16,066 bases of DNA from Sediminibacterium sp. (GCA_023263235.1 JALQXE010000107.1:1-16066); one strand, 5' to 3'; positions 6,314 through 15,062 are shown, numbered from the stretch's first letter. Numbers and translations: made by a program. The notes: generated by a model from the sequence alone, not told the origin.

Positions 6314-9300
6314 ATGATTAAAAGACTGATAAGCAAGCCCGTTTTTTCTATAGTAATTTCCTTGGTGATTTTATTGTTGGGTGCATTGTCATTACTACAA
6401 CTCCCCGTATCTCAGTTTCCGTCCATCTCTCCCCCCAAAGTAAATATTGTTGCAGAATATCCGGGTGCAAATGCCGAATTAATGATAAAGGCAGTAGTTA
6501 TTCCCCTTGAACGTGCTCTTAATGGTATACCTGGTGTAAAATATATTGCTTCAGATGCGGGAAATGATGGCACTTGTTTAATAACAGTGGTATTTAATTT
6601 GGGTACCGATCCAAATATTGCAGCAGTGAATGTGCAAAACCGAGTAGCAGCAGTAAACAACAAGCTTCCTCCGCAGGTGGTAAAAGAGGGCATCAAAATA
6701 TCTCGCGAAGAATCAAACATGTTAATGTATGTGAACCTAACAAGTAAGGACACTTCACTTGGTGTTAATTTTTTATTCAATTTCGCTGACATAAATATAT
6801 TATCGGAATTAAAAAAAGTTGATGGAGTAGGATATGCAGATATTTTGGGTAACCGAGAATATGCAATGAGAATATGGTTGAGACCCGATAGATTATTGGC
6901 ATACGATGTTTCGGTGGACGAAGTATTAAAAGCCATTGATGAACAAAATTTAGAAGCAGCTCCAGGTAAAACCGGCGAAAGTTCTGGAAAACAATCACAG
7001 GCATTTCAGTATGTTTTAAAATATCCCGGAAGATTCAATACTAAGGAAGGATATGAAAACATCATCATAAAATCAAGTCCAGAAGGCCAAGCATTAAAAA
7101 TTAAAGATGTTGCGGATGTAGAATTTGGAAGTTCATACTATGATTTATATTCTAAAATGAACGGCAAACCATCTGCTGCAATTATGGTAAAACAATCTTA
7201 TGGAAGCAATGCCCGTGAGGTTATAAAAAATATAAAACTTAAACTTGAAGAAATAAAACAAACATCTTTTCCACAAGGAATGGATTATGAGTTGAGTTAT
7301 GACGTATCAAATTTTTTAGATGCATCTATTGAAAAAGTAATACATACATTACTAGAGGCTATTTTATTAGTGGGCATTGTTGTATTTATTTTTTTAGGAG
7401 ACATAAGGTCTACGTTAATAACGGCTCTCGCTGTCCCCGTAACGCTTATAGGTACTTTTACGTTTATGCAATTTTTTGGTATTAATTTGAATTTGATTAC
7501 ACTTTTTGCTTTGGTATTAGCCATTGGAATTGTTGTTGATAACGCAATTGTTGTAGTAGAAGCGGTTCATGCCAAAATGGAGCTTGATGGCTTAGATCCC
7601 AAAACCGCGACCGAACAAGCAATGGATGAAATTACGGGAGCCATTATTGCAATCACGCTTGTTATGGCGGCTGTTTTTATTCCTGCTTCATTTATGTCTG
7701 GACCAGTGGGTATATTTTATAAACAGTTTTCGGTTACAATGGCAACCGCTATCGTATTATCGGGGGTGGTTGCACTAACCCTAACACCAGCTTTATGCGC
7801 TAAATATTTAAAAAACACACATGGTCTTGATAATCATCCAAATATAATAAACCAATTTATTATCAATTTTAATAATTGGTTCAAGGGCTTACAAGACAAA
7901 TATAAAAATCTAGTAACCCTCATTATTAATAGAAGGGTAATTACATTTTTTTTATTAATAGGTTTTTGTTTGGGCACCTGGGGAATTAGTAGTAGTGTTC
8001 CTACTGGTTTTATCCCCAATGAAGATCAAGGAATGTTTTATTGCTTGATATCTACTCCTCCCGGTTCCACATTAGAAAGAACAGATGCCGTTTTATCTGA
8101 AATACAAAAAGTTGCAAATAGTATTGAAGACATACAATCAATATCTACCACTGCAGGCTTTGAAGTGTTAACAGAAGGAACGGGAGCAAATTCAGGAACA
8201 GCCCTAATTAACTTAAAAGATTGGAGTAAAAGAAAACACTCTTTAGATGAGATAATGAAAGAATTAGAAGATAAATCGAAAAATATAAAAGGTGCAAACA
8301 TTGAGTTTTTTCCACCACCAGCTGTGCCGGGATATGGAGCTGCAGGGGGTTTCGAATTAAGATTGTTAGATAAGGCAGGAAGTGGAGATTACAAAAACAT
8401 GGAAACCGTGAATAAGCAATTTGTCGAAGATTTAAGTAAGCGACCTGAATTAAGTTCTGTATTTGGATTTTACAATGCAAGCTTTCCGCAATATGTTTTA
8501 AATGTTGATAATGAAAAAGCACAACAAAAAGGAGTAACTGTAGACAATGCTATGAACACGCTTTCAACTTTAATTGGAGGGTATTATTCTACTAATTTCA
8601 TAAAGTTTGATAGACAGTACAAGGTAATGGTTCAAGCATTACCTCAGTATAGAAGTAAGCCAGAGGATCTTTTGAATTTATATGTAAAAAATGACAGAGG
8701 AGAAATGGTGCCCTATGCAGCGTTTATTACGCTTCAAAAAGTGTATGGATTGGATGAAATAACTCGCCATAATATGTATAATGCCTCAGAGTTAAGTGGC
8801 TCGCCAGCCCCAGGATATAGTAGTGGACAAGCTTTAGAAGCTATTAAACAAGTGGCTAAAGAAAAATTACCGAAGGGATTTGGAATTGATTGGGCTGGTA
8901 TTTCTATTGACGAAGTTGCAAAGGGAAATCAAACGCTATACATATTTATTATTTCATTACTTTTTGTTTACTTAGTTTTATCTGCACAATACGACAGCTT
9001 TGTTTTACCATTACCTGTAATTCTTTCTTTACCAACTGGAATTTTTGGTGCTTTCGTATTTCTAAAAATGATTGGATTAGAAAACAATATTTATGCACAG
9101 GTTTCAATGGTGATGCTAATTGGAATTCTTGGTAAAAATGCAGTCTTAATTATTGAATTTGCAGTTCAAAAACAAAGAGCAGGCGCCACCAAGCTACAGG
9201 CTGCTATTGAAGGAGCCGCTGCAAGACTTAGGCCCATCTTAATGACATCTATTGCATTTGTTGCAGGCTTGATTCCACTAATGATTGCAACGGGCCCCGG

Positions 9301-9469
9301 AGCTGTTGGCAACAGAACCATTGGCGCAGCAGCAGCAGGCGGTATGATTTTTGGAACTGTATTTGGCGTGATCATAGTTCCTGGCTTGTACTTTTTATTT
9401 GCAAAAGTGCCTAAACATACATTAAAGGAAGAAATTTTAGATATTATAAATCATATTGAACATGAATAA
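6314..9469 (+). CDS. RND efflux pump, HAE1 (AcrB/MexB-like) inner-membrane transporter
   Basis: This 1051-residue protein has the full AcrB length and layout: TM1 at about 10-30, a large periplasmic porter/docking loop, TM2-TM6 from about 340, a second loop, then TM8-TM12. It exports amphiphilic compounds from the periplasm or inner leaflet using the proton gradient, as a trimer with the adaptor before it and the channel after it. Relay residues can be placed: D409 (AcrB D407), K941 in GKNAVLIIEFA (AcrB K940) and T978 in LMTSIAF (AcrB T978). The position equivalent to AcrB D408 is N410 (VVDNAIVVVEAV), so only one acidic residue remains in TM4. That arrangement occurs in other RND branches and need not mean inactivity. 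Residues 214-240 and the glycine-rich PGYGAAGG near 672 fit HAE1 porter loops. Substrate range cannot be predicted. The stop overlaps the start of the channel gene by 8 bases. Confidence 0.95.
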   Translation: MIKRLISKPVFSIVISLVILLLGALSLLQLPVSQFPSISPPKVNIVAEYPGANAELMIKAVVIPLERALNGIPGVKYIASDAGNDGTCLITVVFNLGTDPNIAAVNVQNRVAAVNNKLPPQVVKEGIKISREESNMLMYVNLTSKDTSLGVNFLFNFADINILSELKKVDGVGYADILGNREYAMRIWLRPDRLLAYDVSVDEVLKAIDEQNLEAAPGKTGESSGKQSQAFQYVLKYPGRFNTKEGYENIIIKSSPEGQALKIKDVADVEFGSSYYDLYSKMNGKPSAAIMVKQSYGSNAREVIKNIKLKLEEIKQTSFPQGMDYELSYDVSNFLDASIEKVIHTLLEAILLVGIVVFIFLGDIRSTLITALAVPVTLIGTFTFMQFFGINLNLITLFALVLAIGIVVDNAIVVVEAVHAKMELDGLDPKTATEQAMDEITGAIIAITLVMAAVFIPASFMSGPVGIFYKQFSVTMATAIVLSGVVALTLTPALCAKYLKNTHGLDNHPNIINQFIINFNNWFKGLQDKYKNLVTLIINRRVITFFLLIGFCLGTWGISSSVPTGFIPNEDQGMFYCLISTPPGSTLERTDAVLSEIQKVANSIEDIQSISTTAGFEVLTEGTGANSGTALINLKDWSKRKHSLDEIMKELEDKSKNIKGANIEFFPPPAVPGYGAAGGFELRLLDKAGSGDYKNMETVNKQFVEDLSKRPELSSVFGFYNASFPQYVLNVDNEKAQQKGVTVDNAMNTLSTLIGGYYSTNFIKFDRQYKVMVQALPQYRSKPEDLLNLYVKNDRGEMVPYAAFITLQKVYGLDEITRHNMYNASELSGSPAPGYSSGQALEAIKQVAKEKLPKGFGIDWAGISIDEVAKGNQTLYIFIISLLFVYLVLSAQYDSFVLPLPVILSLPTGIFGAFVFLKMIGLENNIYAQVSMVMLIGILGKNAVLIIEFAVQKQRAGATKLQAAIEGAAARLRPILMTSIAFVAGLIPLMIATGPGAVGNRTIGAAAAGGMIFGTVFGVIIVPGLYFLFAKVPKHTLKEEILDIINHIEHE

Positions 9470-10889
9470 AAATTACTTAAAAGTATTTTGTATCATAATA
9501 TCGGGTTTGATTATAGAAGGTTGTACAACTCCTAAAATAATGGTTGCTAATAAAGCAGCAACCTTACCTGCTTCTTATGCTACTTCAATAGATTCAAGCA
9601 ATATGGCCAATATTGCATGGAATCAATATTTTACCGATCCAAAATTATTAGCATTGATAGACACCGCACTGCATAATAATTTAGACTTATTAATGACCTT
9701 ACAAGAAATTGAAATTGCCAAAAGCAAAGTGCGTTATACAAGTGGTAAATTACTTCCAGCGGCTAATGCTGGTTTTGGAACAGGTATTGAAAAAGTAGGT
9801 AGGTACACTTCACAAGGAGCAGGAGATGCAAGCGCCGATATTACACCAGGCCAAGGTGTTCCTGAAGCTTTAACAGATATACGATTTGGTTTTGAAGCCA
9901 CTTGGGAGGCGGATATTTGGGGCAAATTAAAGAATGCAAAGAAGTCTGCATTCACAAATTACCTAGCTTCCTTAGAAGGGAAAAAATGGGTTACTACAAG
10001 CTTAATTGCAGAGCTTGCCAATACTTATTATGAGCTGGTAGGATTACATGCACAATTAAATATTATTAATGAATCCATTGGTTTACAAACCAAACAATTA
10101 GATATTGTAAAGACTCAAAAGGAGGCTTCAGTTGTAACTGAATTGGCTGTGAAACAATTTGAGGCCATGGTTTATCATGCTGAGGATTTAAAATTTAATT
10201 TATTGCAGAACATTACCGAAACGGAAAACAGAATTAATTTATTGTTAGCAAGGTATCCTCAAAAAATAGAAGTAAGTGATGCCTATGTTCAAGCACTTCC
10301 CAATATTTTGAATCCAGGCATTCCCTCTCAGTTATTAAAAAACAGACCAGACATACAACAGGCTGCATATAATTTAACAAGTAGTCAATTGGATCTTAAA
10401 GTAGCGGAAGCAGAATTTTACCCTAGTTTAAATATCGAAGCAGGATTGGGTTTAAATGCATTTAAAACTAAATACTTATTCCGTTCACCCGAGTCTATCA
10501 TGTATTCTTTATTAACCAATGTAGCCGGGCCAGTCATTAATAAGTCAGCCATTAAAGCCGAGTTTACGAATGCGAATGCAATACAAATAGAAGCAGCGTA
10601 TCAATATCAAAAATCGGTATTAAACGGTTTTGTTGAAGTTACAAATCAACTGTCTAATGTTAAAAATCTAGAATCATCCTATTCAATTAAAAACAAAGAA
10701 GTAGAAGCGCATGGTGCATCTGTATCTATTGCAAACGAGTTATTTAAATATGGTAAAGCAAATTATTTAGAAGTATTAAATGCTCAAAGGGAATCCTTGG
10801 ATGCTAAATTGGAGCTTATTGATATTAAGAAACAACAATATATTGCTTTGACCAATTTATATAAATCCTTAGGCGGTGGATGGAAATAA
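9462..10889 (+). CDS. Outer-membrane efflux channel lipoprotein (TolC/OprM, NodT family)
   Basis: A 475-residue outer-membrane factor, the exit duct of the tripartite pump. ATG at 9462 is chosen over an in-frame TTG two codons upstream. It overlaps the pump stop codon by 8 bases, suggesting translational coupling. The N-terminus MNKNYLKVFCIIISGLIIEG leads to Cys21, a likely lipidated cysteine, although glutamate at -2 of the lipobox is not the commonest residue. The two structural repeats of the family are present: the first with WNQYFTDPKLLALI, long helices and FEATWEADIWGKLKNA (about 53-170), the second with LLKNRPDIQQAAYNL, AEAEFYPSLNIEAG and, towards the end, ELFKYGKANYLEVLNAQRE. These helices build the periplasmic tunnel and the beta strands the outer-membrane barrel. 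Its stop codon lies inside the left arm of the terminator hairpin. Family call very secure. Confidence 0.93.
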   Translation: MNKNYLKVFCIIISGLIIEGCTTPKIMVANKAATLPASYATSIDSSNMANIAWNQYFTDPKLLALIDTALHNNLDLLMTLQEIEIAKSKVRYTSGKLLPAANAGFGTGIEKVGRYTSQGAGDASADITPGQGVPEALTDIRFGFEATWEADIWGKLKNAKKSAFTNYLASLEGKKWVTTSLIAELANTYYELVGLHAQLNIINESIGLQTKQLDIVKTQKEASVVTELAVKQFEAMVYHAEDLKFNLLQNITETENRINLLLARYPQKIEVSDAYVQALPNILNPGIPSQLLKNRPDIQQAAYNLTSSQLDLKVAEAEFYPSLNIEAGLGLNAFKTKYLFRSPESIMYSLLTNVAGPVINKSAIKAEFTNANAIQIEAAYQYQKSVLNGFVEVTNQLSNVKNLESSYSIKNKEVEAHGASVSIANELFKYGKANYLEVLNAQRESLDAKLELIDIKKQQYIALTNLYKSLGGGWK

Positions 10890-10929
10890 ATAAAATAGGG
10901 GCTAAATTTTTAGCCCCTATTTTATTTAT
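10886..10929. terminator. Bidirectional rho-independent terminator, 21-bp perfect inverted repeat
   Basis: Arms at 10886-10906 and 10909-10929 are perfectly complementary. The core is TAGGGGCTAAA/TTTAGCCCCTA, flanked by A-rich sequence on one side and T-rich on the other, so either strand yields a GC-containing hairpin with a U-rich tail. It sits between convergent genes: the channel gene stop (10887-10889) is inside the left arm, and the nfu stop on the minus strand lies 17 bases away. Confidence 0.9.
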
Positions 10930-10946
10930 CATTTAATATCTTTCAA

Positions 10947-11546
10947 TTACTCCGCTTCTGCTACTACTTCTTTTACTTCAGGAATCATTCGCTTCATCAT
11001 TCCTTCAATACCCGCTTTTAAAGTAACCATGGAGGAAGGACAACCGCTACAAGATCCTTGTAACATAAGGTTTACAACACCGTCATTGTAGCTTTTAAAT
11101 TGAATGGCACCACCGTCCATTTCAACCGCAGGCTTCACATAGTTTTCTAATAATTCTTTCACACGCTTCACAATATCATCATCATCCGCATGAACGGTGT
11201 TGGTAGCTTCTTGTTTAATTTTAGCAACTTCTTCCTCGTTTACCACCATGCCTCCGTTTTCTAAATATTCTTTTAAGAAAGTTTTAATGGTAGGAATTAC
11301 ATCCTGCCAATCATCGGTATCTGCACTTTTGGTAAGTGTAATGAAATTACTAGCAATGAATACGCTTTTAATAAAAGGAAAACTAAAAAGCTCTTTCGCT
11401 AATGGAGAAGGTGTTGCCTGGCTCTCGTCGGCAATATCAATACTCTTTCCAGGATATAAAAGCTTGTTGGCAACAAACTTCATTGTTTCTGGATTAGGTG
11501 TCATCTCGGTATAGATGCTTACAATAGTATTTCCTGTCGTAATCAT
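10947..11546 (-). CDS. Nfu/NifU-like iron-sulfur cluster carrier protein
   Basis: A 199-residue cytoplasmic protein that carries and delivers Fe-S clusters to target enzymes. The N-terminal half (about 10-97) is an Nfu N-terminal domain, recognisable from TEMTPNPETMKF and the following VANKLL. The C-terminal half (about 122-197) is the NifU-like domain, with DGGAIQF and the cluster-binding CxxC motif C166-S-G-C169 in QGSCSGCPSS. An acidic, charged linker rich in E, D and K joins them. This two-domain order matches mitochondrial NFU1-type proteins. The ATG at 11546 is preferred over an in-frame TTG two codons upstream. A -7 type box lies just upstream and the helicase terminator lies beyond it, so the gene is probably a single transcription unit. 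No isc or suf genes are in the window. Confidence 0.92.
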   Translation of the reverse strand: MITTGNTIVSIYTEMTPNPETMKFVANKLLYPGKSIDIADESQATPSPLAKELFSFPFIKSVFIASNFITLTKSADTDDWQDVIPTIKTFLKEYLENGGMVVNEEEVAKIKQEATNTVHADDDDIVKRVKELLENYVKPAVEMDGGAIQFKSYNDGVVNLMLQGSCSGCPSSMVTLKAGIEGMMKRMIPEVKEVVAEAE

Positions 11547-11564
11547 ATTCAAATGTTTGAACTA

Positions 11565-11572
11565 CAAAAATA
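11565..11572 (-). promoter_or_regulatory. Putative -7 promoter box for the Nfu-type gene
   Basis: Read on the minus strand, TATTTTTG fits TAnnTTTG exactly and would place the start of transcription about 13-15 bases before the ATG at 11546. A matching TTTG at the usual distance upstream is missing: the nearest TTG is about 14 bases away, inside the terminator stem of the helicase gene. The box is therefore supported only by its sequence and position. Confidence 0.45.
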
Positions 11573-11574
11573 AT

Positions 11575-11618
11575 CAAAAAAAAGCCCAATCGCTTCTAAT
11601 GAATGGGAGTGGGCTTTA
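11575..11618 (-). terminator. Rho-independent terminator of the PcrA/UvrD helicase gene
   Basis: On the minus strand the arms AAAGCCCA (read from 11617) and TGGGCTTT (11588 to 11581) form an 8-bp stem around a loop of about 21 bases, followed directly by a run of eight T. It begins 26 bases after the helicase stop. The polarity of the T-run shows that it serves the minus strand. Confidence 0.8.
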
Positions 11619-11642
11619 TTTTTCCGATATCGAAAAGCACTA

Positions 11643-14009
11643 TTAACTTGGTATGATGCTTAATTTGGCATAATTGAGCATTATTTTCTTTTCTCCATTG
11701 GTATCAAAAAGAATAAGGGCAATGGGGTTATGGGCCGATCCCTCAATTTCTTTAATCACACCAAATCCAAACTTTTGATGCTCTACTTTCATACCCGCCT
11801 CTAATGCCGAAGGGTCGGCTGCGGTGAAATTTTCCGATGGGATATGATTTTTATTTAAAGTACTTGGTGGCACTACAGGCATATAGCTTGGTTTGCTTGT
11901 GCCAGTTGTATTACCTGCACCAACCGATTTTGATGAATTTGTTCTTCCTGGTCTTTGTTCCTGCCATCCTTTGTTATTACCCCCGTGCATTCTATCATAT
12001 GCCGAACCCCATCCACTACTTTGATTGCGCGCGCCACCCCCTGCAATGGATTTATCTAATTGATCCTCGGGCATTTCGTCTATAAAACGACTTGGATCGT
12101 TTTGTACTAACTGACCAAAACGGTAACGTGAATTTGCATAGGTTAACCACAAATGTTTTTTGGCTCTGGTTACTGCTACATAAAACAAACGCCTTTCTTC
12201 TTCAAGCTCTTCTCGCGTATTTACACTCATTCCACTAGGAAACAAGGTTTCTTCCAGTCCTACCACAAACACACAGTCAAACTCTAAGCCTTTAGCAGCA
12301 TGTACGGTCATTAATTTTACAGTGTCCTCATTGTTGTTATCGTTGTCCGCGTCGGTGATTAATGTAATCTGTTGTAAATAAGACCCCAAGCTTTTATCAC
12401 CTAGTTCTCCATCCTCGTTACTTGGACTTTCGGTCCACTCTTTAATAGAGTTTAATAGTTCCTGTACGTTTTCATAACGCGCCAAGCCCTCGGTACTTTT
12501 ATCATTAAATAGTTCTTTAACAATATTGGTATGCTTACCAACCTGTACGGCTACTTCTGATGCATTGTGTTTGGTCAATTGATTTTGAAAATATTTAATC
12601 ATGGTCACAAACTCATCAATTGCAGTAAGTGTGCCCGCTTTAAATCCAAAGCCCTTTGCTTTTTCTAATACTTCAAAAAAAGTAATATTGTTTTCACCCG
12701 CTAATACCAAACATTTCTCAACCGTCGTTTTACCTATACCACGAACTGGATAATTGATAATTCTTTTTAACGCTTCTTCATCCTTTGAATTTGCTATTAA
12801 ACGCAAGTATGCAATAAAATCTTTTACCTCCTTTCTTTGATAGAAGCTAAGCCCACCATATATCTTGTAAGCAACTCCAGTTCTTCTTAAGCTTTCTTCG
12901 AAAGATCTTGATTGAGCATTGGTACGGTATAAAATGGCAAAATCATTATTGACAAAATGATTGCGTAATTTATTTTCTTGAATTGCATCTGCCACAAATC
13001 TTCCTTCATCATTATCTGTCATGGTGCGCACTAATTTAATTTGCTCACCCGCTTCATTTTCTGTCCAAAGTTCTTTAGGAATTTGACCTTTATTGTTTTT
13101 GATAACATGATTGGCTACTTCTAAAATTGAAGCACTACTTCTATAGTTTTGTTCTAGCTTCACCAACTTCACATCGTCATAGTCTTTTTGAAACTGTAAA
13201 ATATTTTCAATGGTGGCACCACGGAAACTATAAATACTTTGAGCATCATCACCCACTACACAAATATTTTCATGCACTGCTGCTAAAAGTTTAGCGATTT
13301 GATATTGAACAGGGTTGGTATCCTGATACTCGTCTATTAATAAATATTTGAACTTGTGTTGATACTTGTGCAAGACTTCTGGAAAATCTCTAAGTAGTTC
13401 ATGCATTTTAAAAAGTAAATCATCAAAATCCATTGCGCCGTTTTTAAAACAACGTGCGACATAGCTTGCATAAATATCACCAATCGCAGGACGATTAGAT
13501 CTTGCATCTTCTTGTTGAATAAAAGTATCCATTGCATATTCTGCCGGACCAACTAATGCATTCTTTGCACTAGAAATTCTATTGTGCACAACATTGGGTT
13601 TATAATGTTTGTCATCTAAGCCCATATCGTTAATCACTGCTTTGATCACCGATCTAGAATCGTCTGTATCGTAAATAGTAAAGCTTTGAGGATAACCTAA
13701 TTTTTCTGCTTCTGCTCTTAATATGCGTGCAAACACGCTGTGGAAAGTGCCAATGTATAAATTTCTCGCTTCTGTATTTCCTAAAATTTTCTCTACACGC
13801 TCTTTCATTTCTTTGGCAGCCTTATTCGTAAAAGTCAATGCCAAAATATTAAAAGAATCCACCCCACTATACATCAAATGAGCAATGCGGCTAGTTAATA
13901 CTTTTGTTTTTCCGCTACCCGCACCAGCAATAATCATTAAAGGACCCTTGATATGAAGTACCGCCTCTTTTTGTCTCTCATTTAAACCATCTAAATACGC
14001 TTGTTGCAT
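11643..14009 (-). CDS. PcrA/UvrD-type superfamily 1 DNA helicase
   Basis: A 788-residue 3'-5' DNA helicase used in nucleotide-excision and mismatch repair and in clearing replication obstacles. SF1A motifs appear in order: Q-motif region LNERQKEAV (9-17), Walker A AGAGSGKT (28-35, K34), motif Ia LALTFTNKAAKEM, motif II DEYQD (226-230), motif III VGDDAQSIYSFRGA, motif IV LEQNYRS, motif V MTVHAAKGLEFD and motif VI YVAVTRAKKHLW. After the helicase core comes a low-complexity linker rich in Gly, Ser, Asn and Thr (about 650-730). A C-terminal Tudor-like segment (VEHQKFGFGVIKEIEG) follows, as in PcrA/UvrD, where it contacts RNA polymerase. Length and order are normal for the family. The ATG at 14009 follows the OmpA-gene terminator closely; no good promoter box was found in the short gap. 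Whether to call it PcrA or UvrD is a naming choice. Confidence 0.95.
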   Translation of the reverse strand: MQQAYLDGLNERQKEAVLHIKGPLMIIAGAGSGKTKVLTSRIAHLMYSGVDSFNILALTFTNKAAKEMKERVEKILGNTEARNLYIGTFHSVFARILRAEAEKLGYPQSFTIYDTDDSRSVIKAVINDMGLDDKHYKPNVVHNRISSAKNALVGPAEYAMDTFIQQEDARSNRPAIGDIYASYVARCFKNGAMDFDDLLFKMHELLRDFPEVLHKYQHKFKYLLIDEYQDTNPVQYQIAKLLAAVHENICVVGDDAQSIYSFRGATIENILQFQKDYDDVKLVKLEQNYRSSASILEVANHVIKNNKGQIPKELWTENEAGEQIKLVRTMTDNDEGRFVADAIQENKLRNHFVNNDFAILYRTNAQSRSFEESLRRTGVAYKIYGGLSFYQRKEVKDFIAYLRLIANSKDEEALKRIINYPVRGIGKTTVEKCLVLAGENNITFFEVLEKAKGFGFKAGTLTAIDEFVTMIKYFQNQLTKHNASEVAVQVGKHTNIVKELFNDKSTEGLARYENVQELLNSIKEWTESPSNEDGELGDKSLGSYLQQITLITDADNDNNNEDTVKLMTVHAAKGLEFDCVFVVGLEETLFPSGMSVNTREELEEERRLFYVAVTRAKKHLWLTYANSRYRFGQLVQNDPSRFIDEMPEDQLDKSIAGGGARNQSSGWGSAYDRMHGGNNKGWQEQRPGRTNSSKSVGAGNTTGTSKPSYMPVVPPSTLNKNHIPSENFTAADPSALEAGMKVEHQKFGFGVIKEIEGSAHNPIALILFDTNGEKKIMLNYAKLSIIPS

Positions 14010-14028
14010 TGGGCGAAGATAGCATAAA

Positions 14029-14054
14029 AAAAGCCCTTCGTATGAAGGGCTTTT
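14029..14054 (-). terminator. Rho-independent terminator of the OmpA-family gene
   Basis: An 11-bp perfect stem (14029-14039 with 14044-14054, core AAGCCCTTC/GAAGGGCTT) closes a 4-base loop. On the minus strand it ends in a run of seven T. It starts 18 bases after the OmpA-family stop and ends 19 bases before the helicase start. The A/T flanks on the other side would let it act weakly in the plus direction too, but no plus-strand gene needs it. Confidence 0.85.
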
Positions 14055-14072
14055 ATAAAATTTTTGGAAAAA

Positions 14073-14963
14073 CTACTTCTTCTCAAGCAACTTGAAGAAC
14101 TGATCTAATTGAGGTAAGATCACGATTCTAGTACGACGGTTTTTAGCTCTATTTGATGCACTATTGTTCTCAGCGATAGGAGCATATTCGCCTCTACCTG
14201 CTGCAGTCATGCGCTTAGGATCGATACCATAAGTTTCTTGTAATACACGAACAACAGTAGTGGCTCTTTTTACAGATAAATCCCAGTTATCTTCTAATGC
14301 AGAACCATTGTCCAATAATTGCTTAGTATCTGTATGACCTTCTACCATGAATTCGATATCAGGTTGAGCAGCTAAAACTTTAGCAACTTTACCTAAAACA
14401 GTTTTTGCTTTATCTGAAATGCTAAAGCTTCCGCTCTTGAATAATAATTTATCAGAGATATCAACGTAAACAACGCCTTTATCTACTTTCACATTAATAT
14501 CTTCGTCGCTTAAGTCTCCTATTGCACCTTTCAAGTTCATTACTAAGTTCATGTTGATAGAATCTTTACGAGCCATTGAACTTTGTAAGCCTTGAATATA
14601 TAAATCTTTAGCACCAATGTTTTCTAAAGATTTTTTAATGCTTTCTGCTTGTGCACCAGTCACAACAGACATATCTTTTAATTGACTTAAAACAACATTA
14701 TTATTTTGTTTTAAGAATTCGATTTGTTTGTTTAAATCGTCAATCTTGCTTTGGTTTGCTTTGTTTTCTGCAGCAATTCTATCTGCATCAGATTTTTGTT
14801 TTGAAGCTGCATCTTGAGCATCACGATATTTACCTTGTAATTCAGCATAAGCACCATTCAATTGAGTGTACTTGTTTTCTGCTTCTTGTAATTTCTTAGG
14901 ACTTACACAAGAATAAGCACCTAAGCTAACTACTGCAAGCGCTAAAAAAATTTTAGTTTTCAT
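14073..14963 (-). CDS. OmpA-family peptidoglycan-binding lipoprotein
   Basis: A 296-residue outer-membrane lipoprotein that probably tethers the envelope to peptidoglycan. The start is ATG at 14963, giving a K-T-K n-region, a hydrophobic core and lipobox AYSC with acylated Cys19. An in-frame ATG at 15026 lies upstream of the predicted promoter box and would hide the signal. Residues 24-90 form a heptad-like, Ala/Gln/Lys-rich coiled coil. Residues 165-283 are an OmpA/MotB C-terminal domain with LLFKSGSFSIS, EGHTDT (209-213), NWDLSVKRA (D228) and NRAKNRRTRIVI (R276/R277), the residues expected to bind diaminopimelate. There is no transmembrane beta-barrel. Annotation pipelines often label such proteins flagellar motor protein MotB, but MotB has a transmembrane helix rather than a lipobox, so that name would mislead. 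The gene has its own -7 box and terminator and is probably monocistronic. Confidence 0.9.
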   Translation of the reverse strand: MKTKIFLALAVVSLGAYSCVSPKKLQEAENKYTQLNGAYAELQGKYRDAQDAASKQKSDADRIAAENKANQSKIDDLNKQIEFLKQNNNVVLSQLKDMSVVTGAQAESIKKSLENIGAKDLYIQGLQSSMARKDSINMNLVMNLKGAIGDLSDEDINVKVDKGVVYVDISDKLLFKSGSFSISDKAKTVLGKVAKVLAAQPDIEFMVEGHTDTKQLLDNGSALEDNWDLSVKRATTVVRVLQETYGIDPKRMTAAGRGEYAPIAENNSASNRAKNRRTRIVILPQLDQFFKLLEKK

Positions 14964-14977
14964 ATTTCGTCGATTTT

Positions 14978-14993
14978 TTAATTGAACAATTAA
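14978..14993 (-). repeat. Inverted repeat in the OmpA-family gene leader
   Basis: TTAATTG-AA-CAATTAA is a perfect 7-base inverted repeat in the roughly 40-base leader, ending 15 bases before the start codon. It could form a weak hairpin in the mRNA or bind a dimeric regulator. It is AT-rich, so chance is possible. Confidence 0.35.
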
Positions 14994-15009
14994 TAGCCCA
15001 AGGCCTAAA

Positions 15010-15017
15010 CAAAAATA
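15010..15017 (-). promoter_or_regulatory. Putative -7 promoter box for the OmpA-family gene
   Basis: TATTTTTG on the minus strand fits TAnnTTTG exactly and implies a leader of about 40 bases. No TTTG lies at the usual distance upstream; instead there is an AT-only inverted repeat (15037-15062) that may act as an A/T-rich upstream element. The box matches the one before the nfu gene base for base. Confidence 0.5.
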
Positions 15018-15036
15018 AGGATTCATTTGTAGCCTT

Positions 15037-15062
15037 TAAAATTTATTATATTATAAATTTTA
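15037..15062. repeat. AT-only inverted repeat between the acyltransferase and OmpA-family genes
   Basis: Arms of 10 bases (TAAAATTTAT and ATAAATTTTA) flank a 6-base spacer and begin 2 bases after the acyltransferase stop. With no G/C pairs it would be a poor intrinsic terminator, but its position at the end of one gene and just upstream of the next gene's promoter box is notable. Confidence 0.4.

Noticed and set aside
6412..6936. 174-residue open frame on the minus strand inside the RND pump gene
   Set aside because: It is antisense to a strongly conserved coding region, shows no family motif and has no promoter or start context. It is best explained by the codon composition of the pump gene.
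11547..11552. TTG start two codons upstream of the Nfu ATG
   Set aside because: An ATG is available two codons later with a suitable distance from the -7 box, and the two extra residues add nothing recognisable.
14014..14021. TATCTTCG on the minus strand as a promoter box for the helicase gene
   Set aside because: It has one mismatch in the conserved TTTG, lies only 4 bases before the ATG and has no upstream partner element; the terminator hairpin occupies that position.
14964..15026. Upstream ATG start for the OmpA-family gene
   Set aside because: It lies upstream of the predicted -7 box at 15010-15017, and the added 21 residues would bury the lipoprotein signal that begins at 14963.
15037..15062. 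AT-only inverted repeat as an intrinsic terminator of the acyltransferase gene
   Set aside because: The stem has no G/C pairs and no distinct T-run, so it would be too weak; it is kept only as a repeat.
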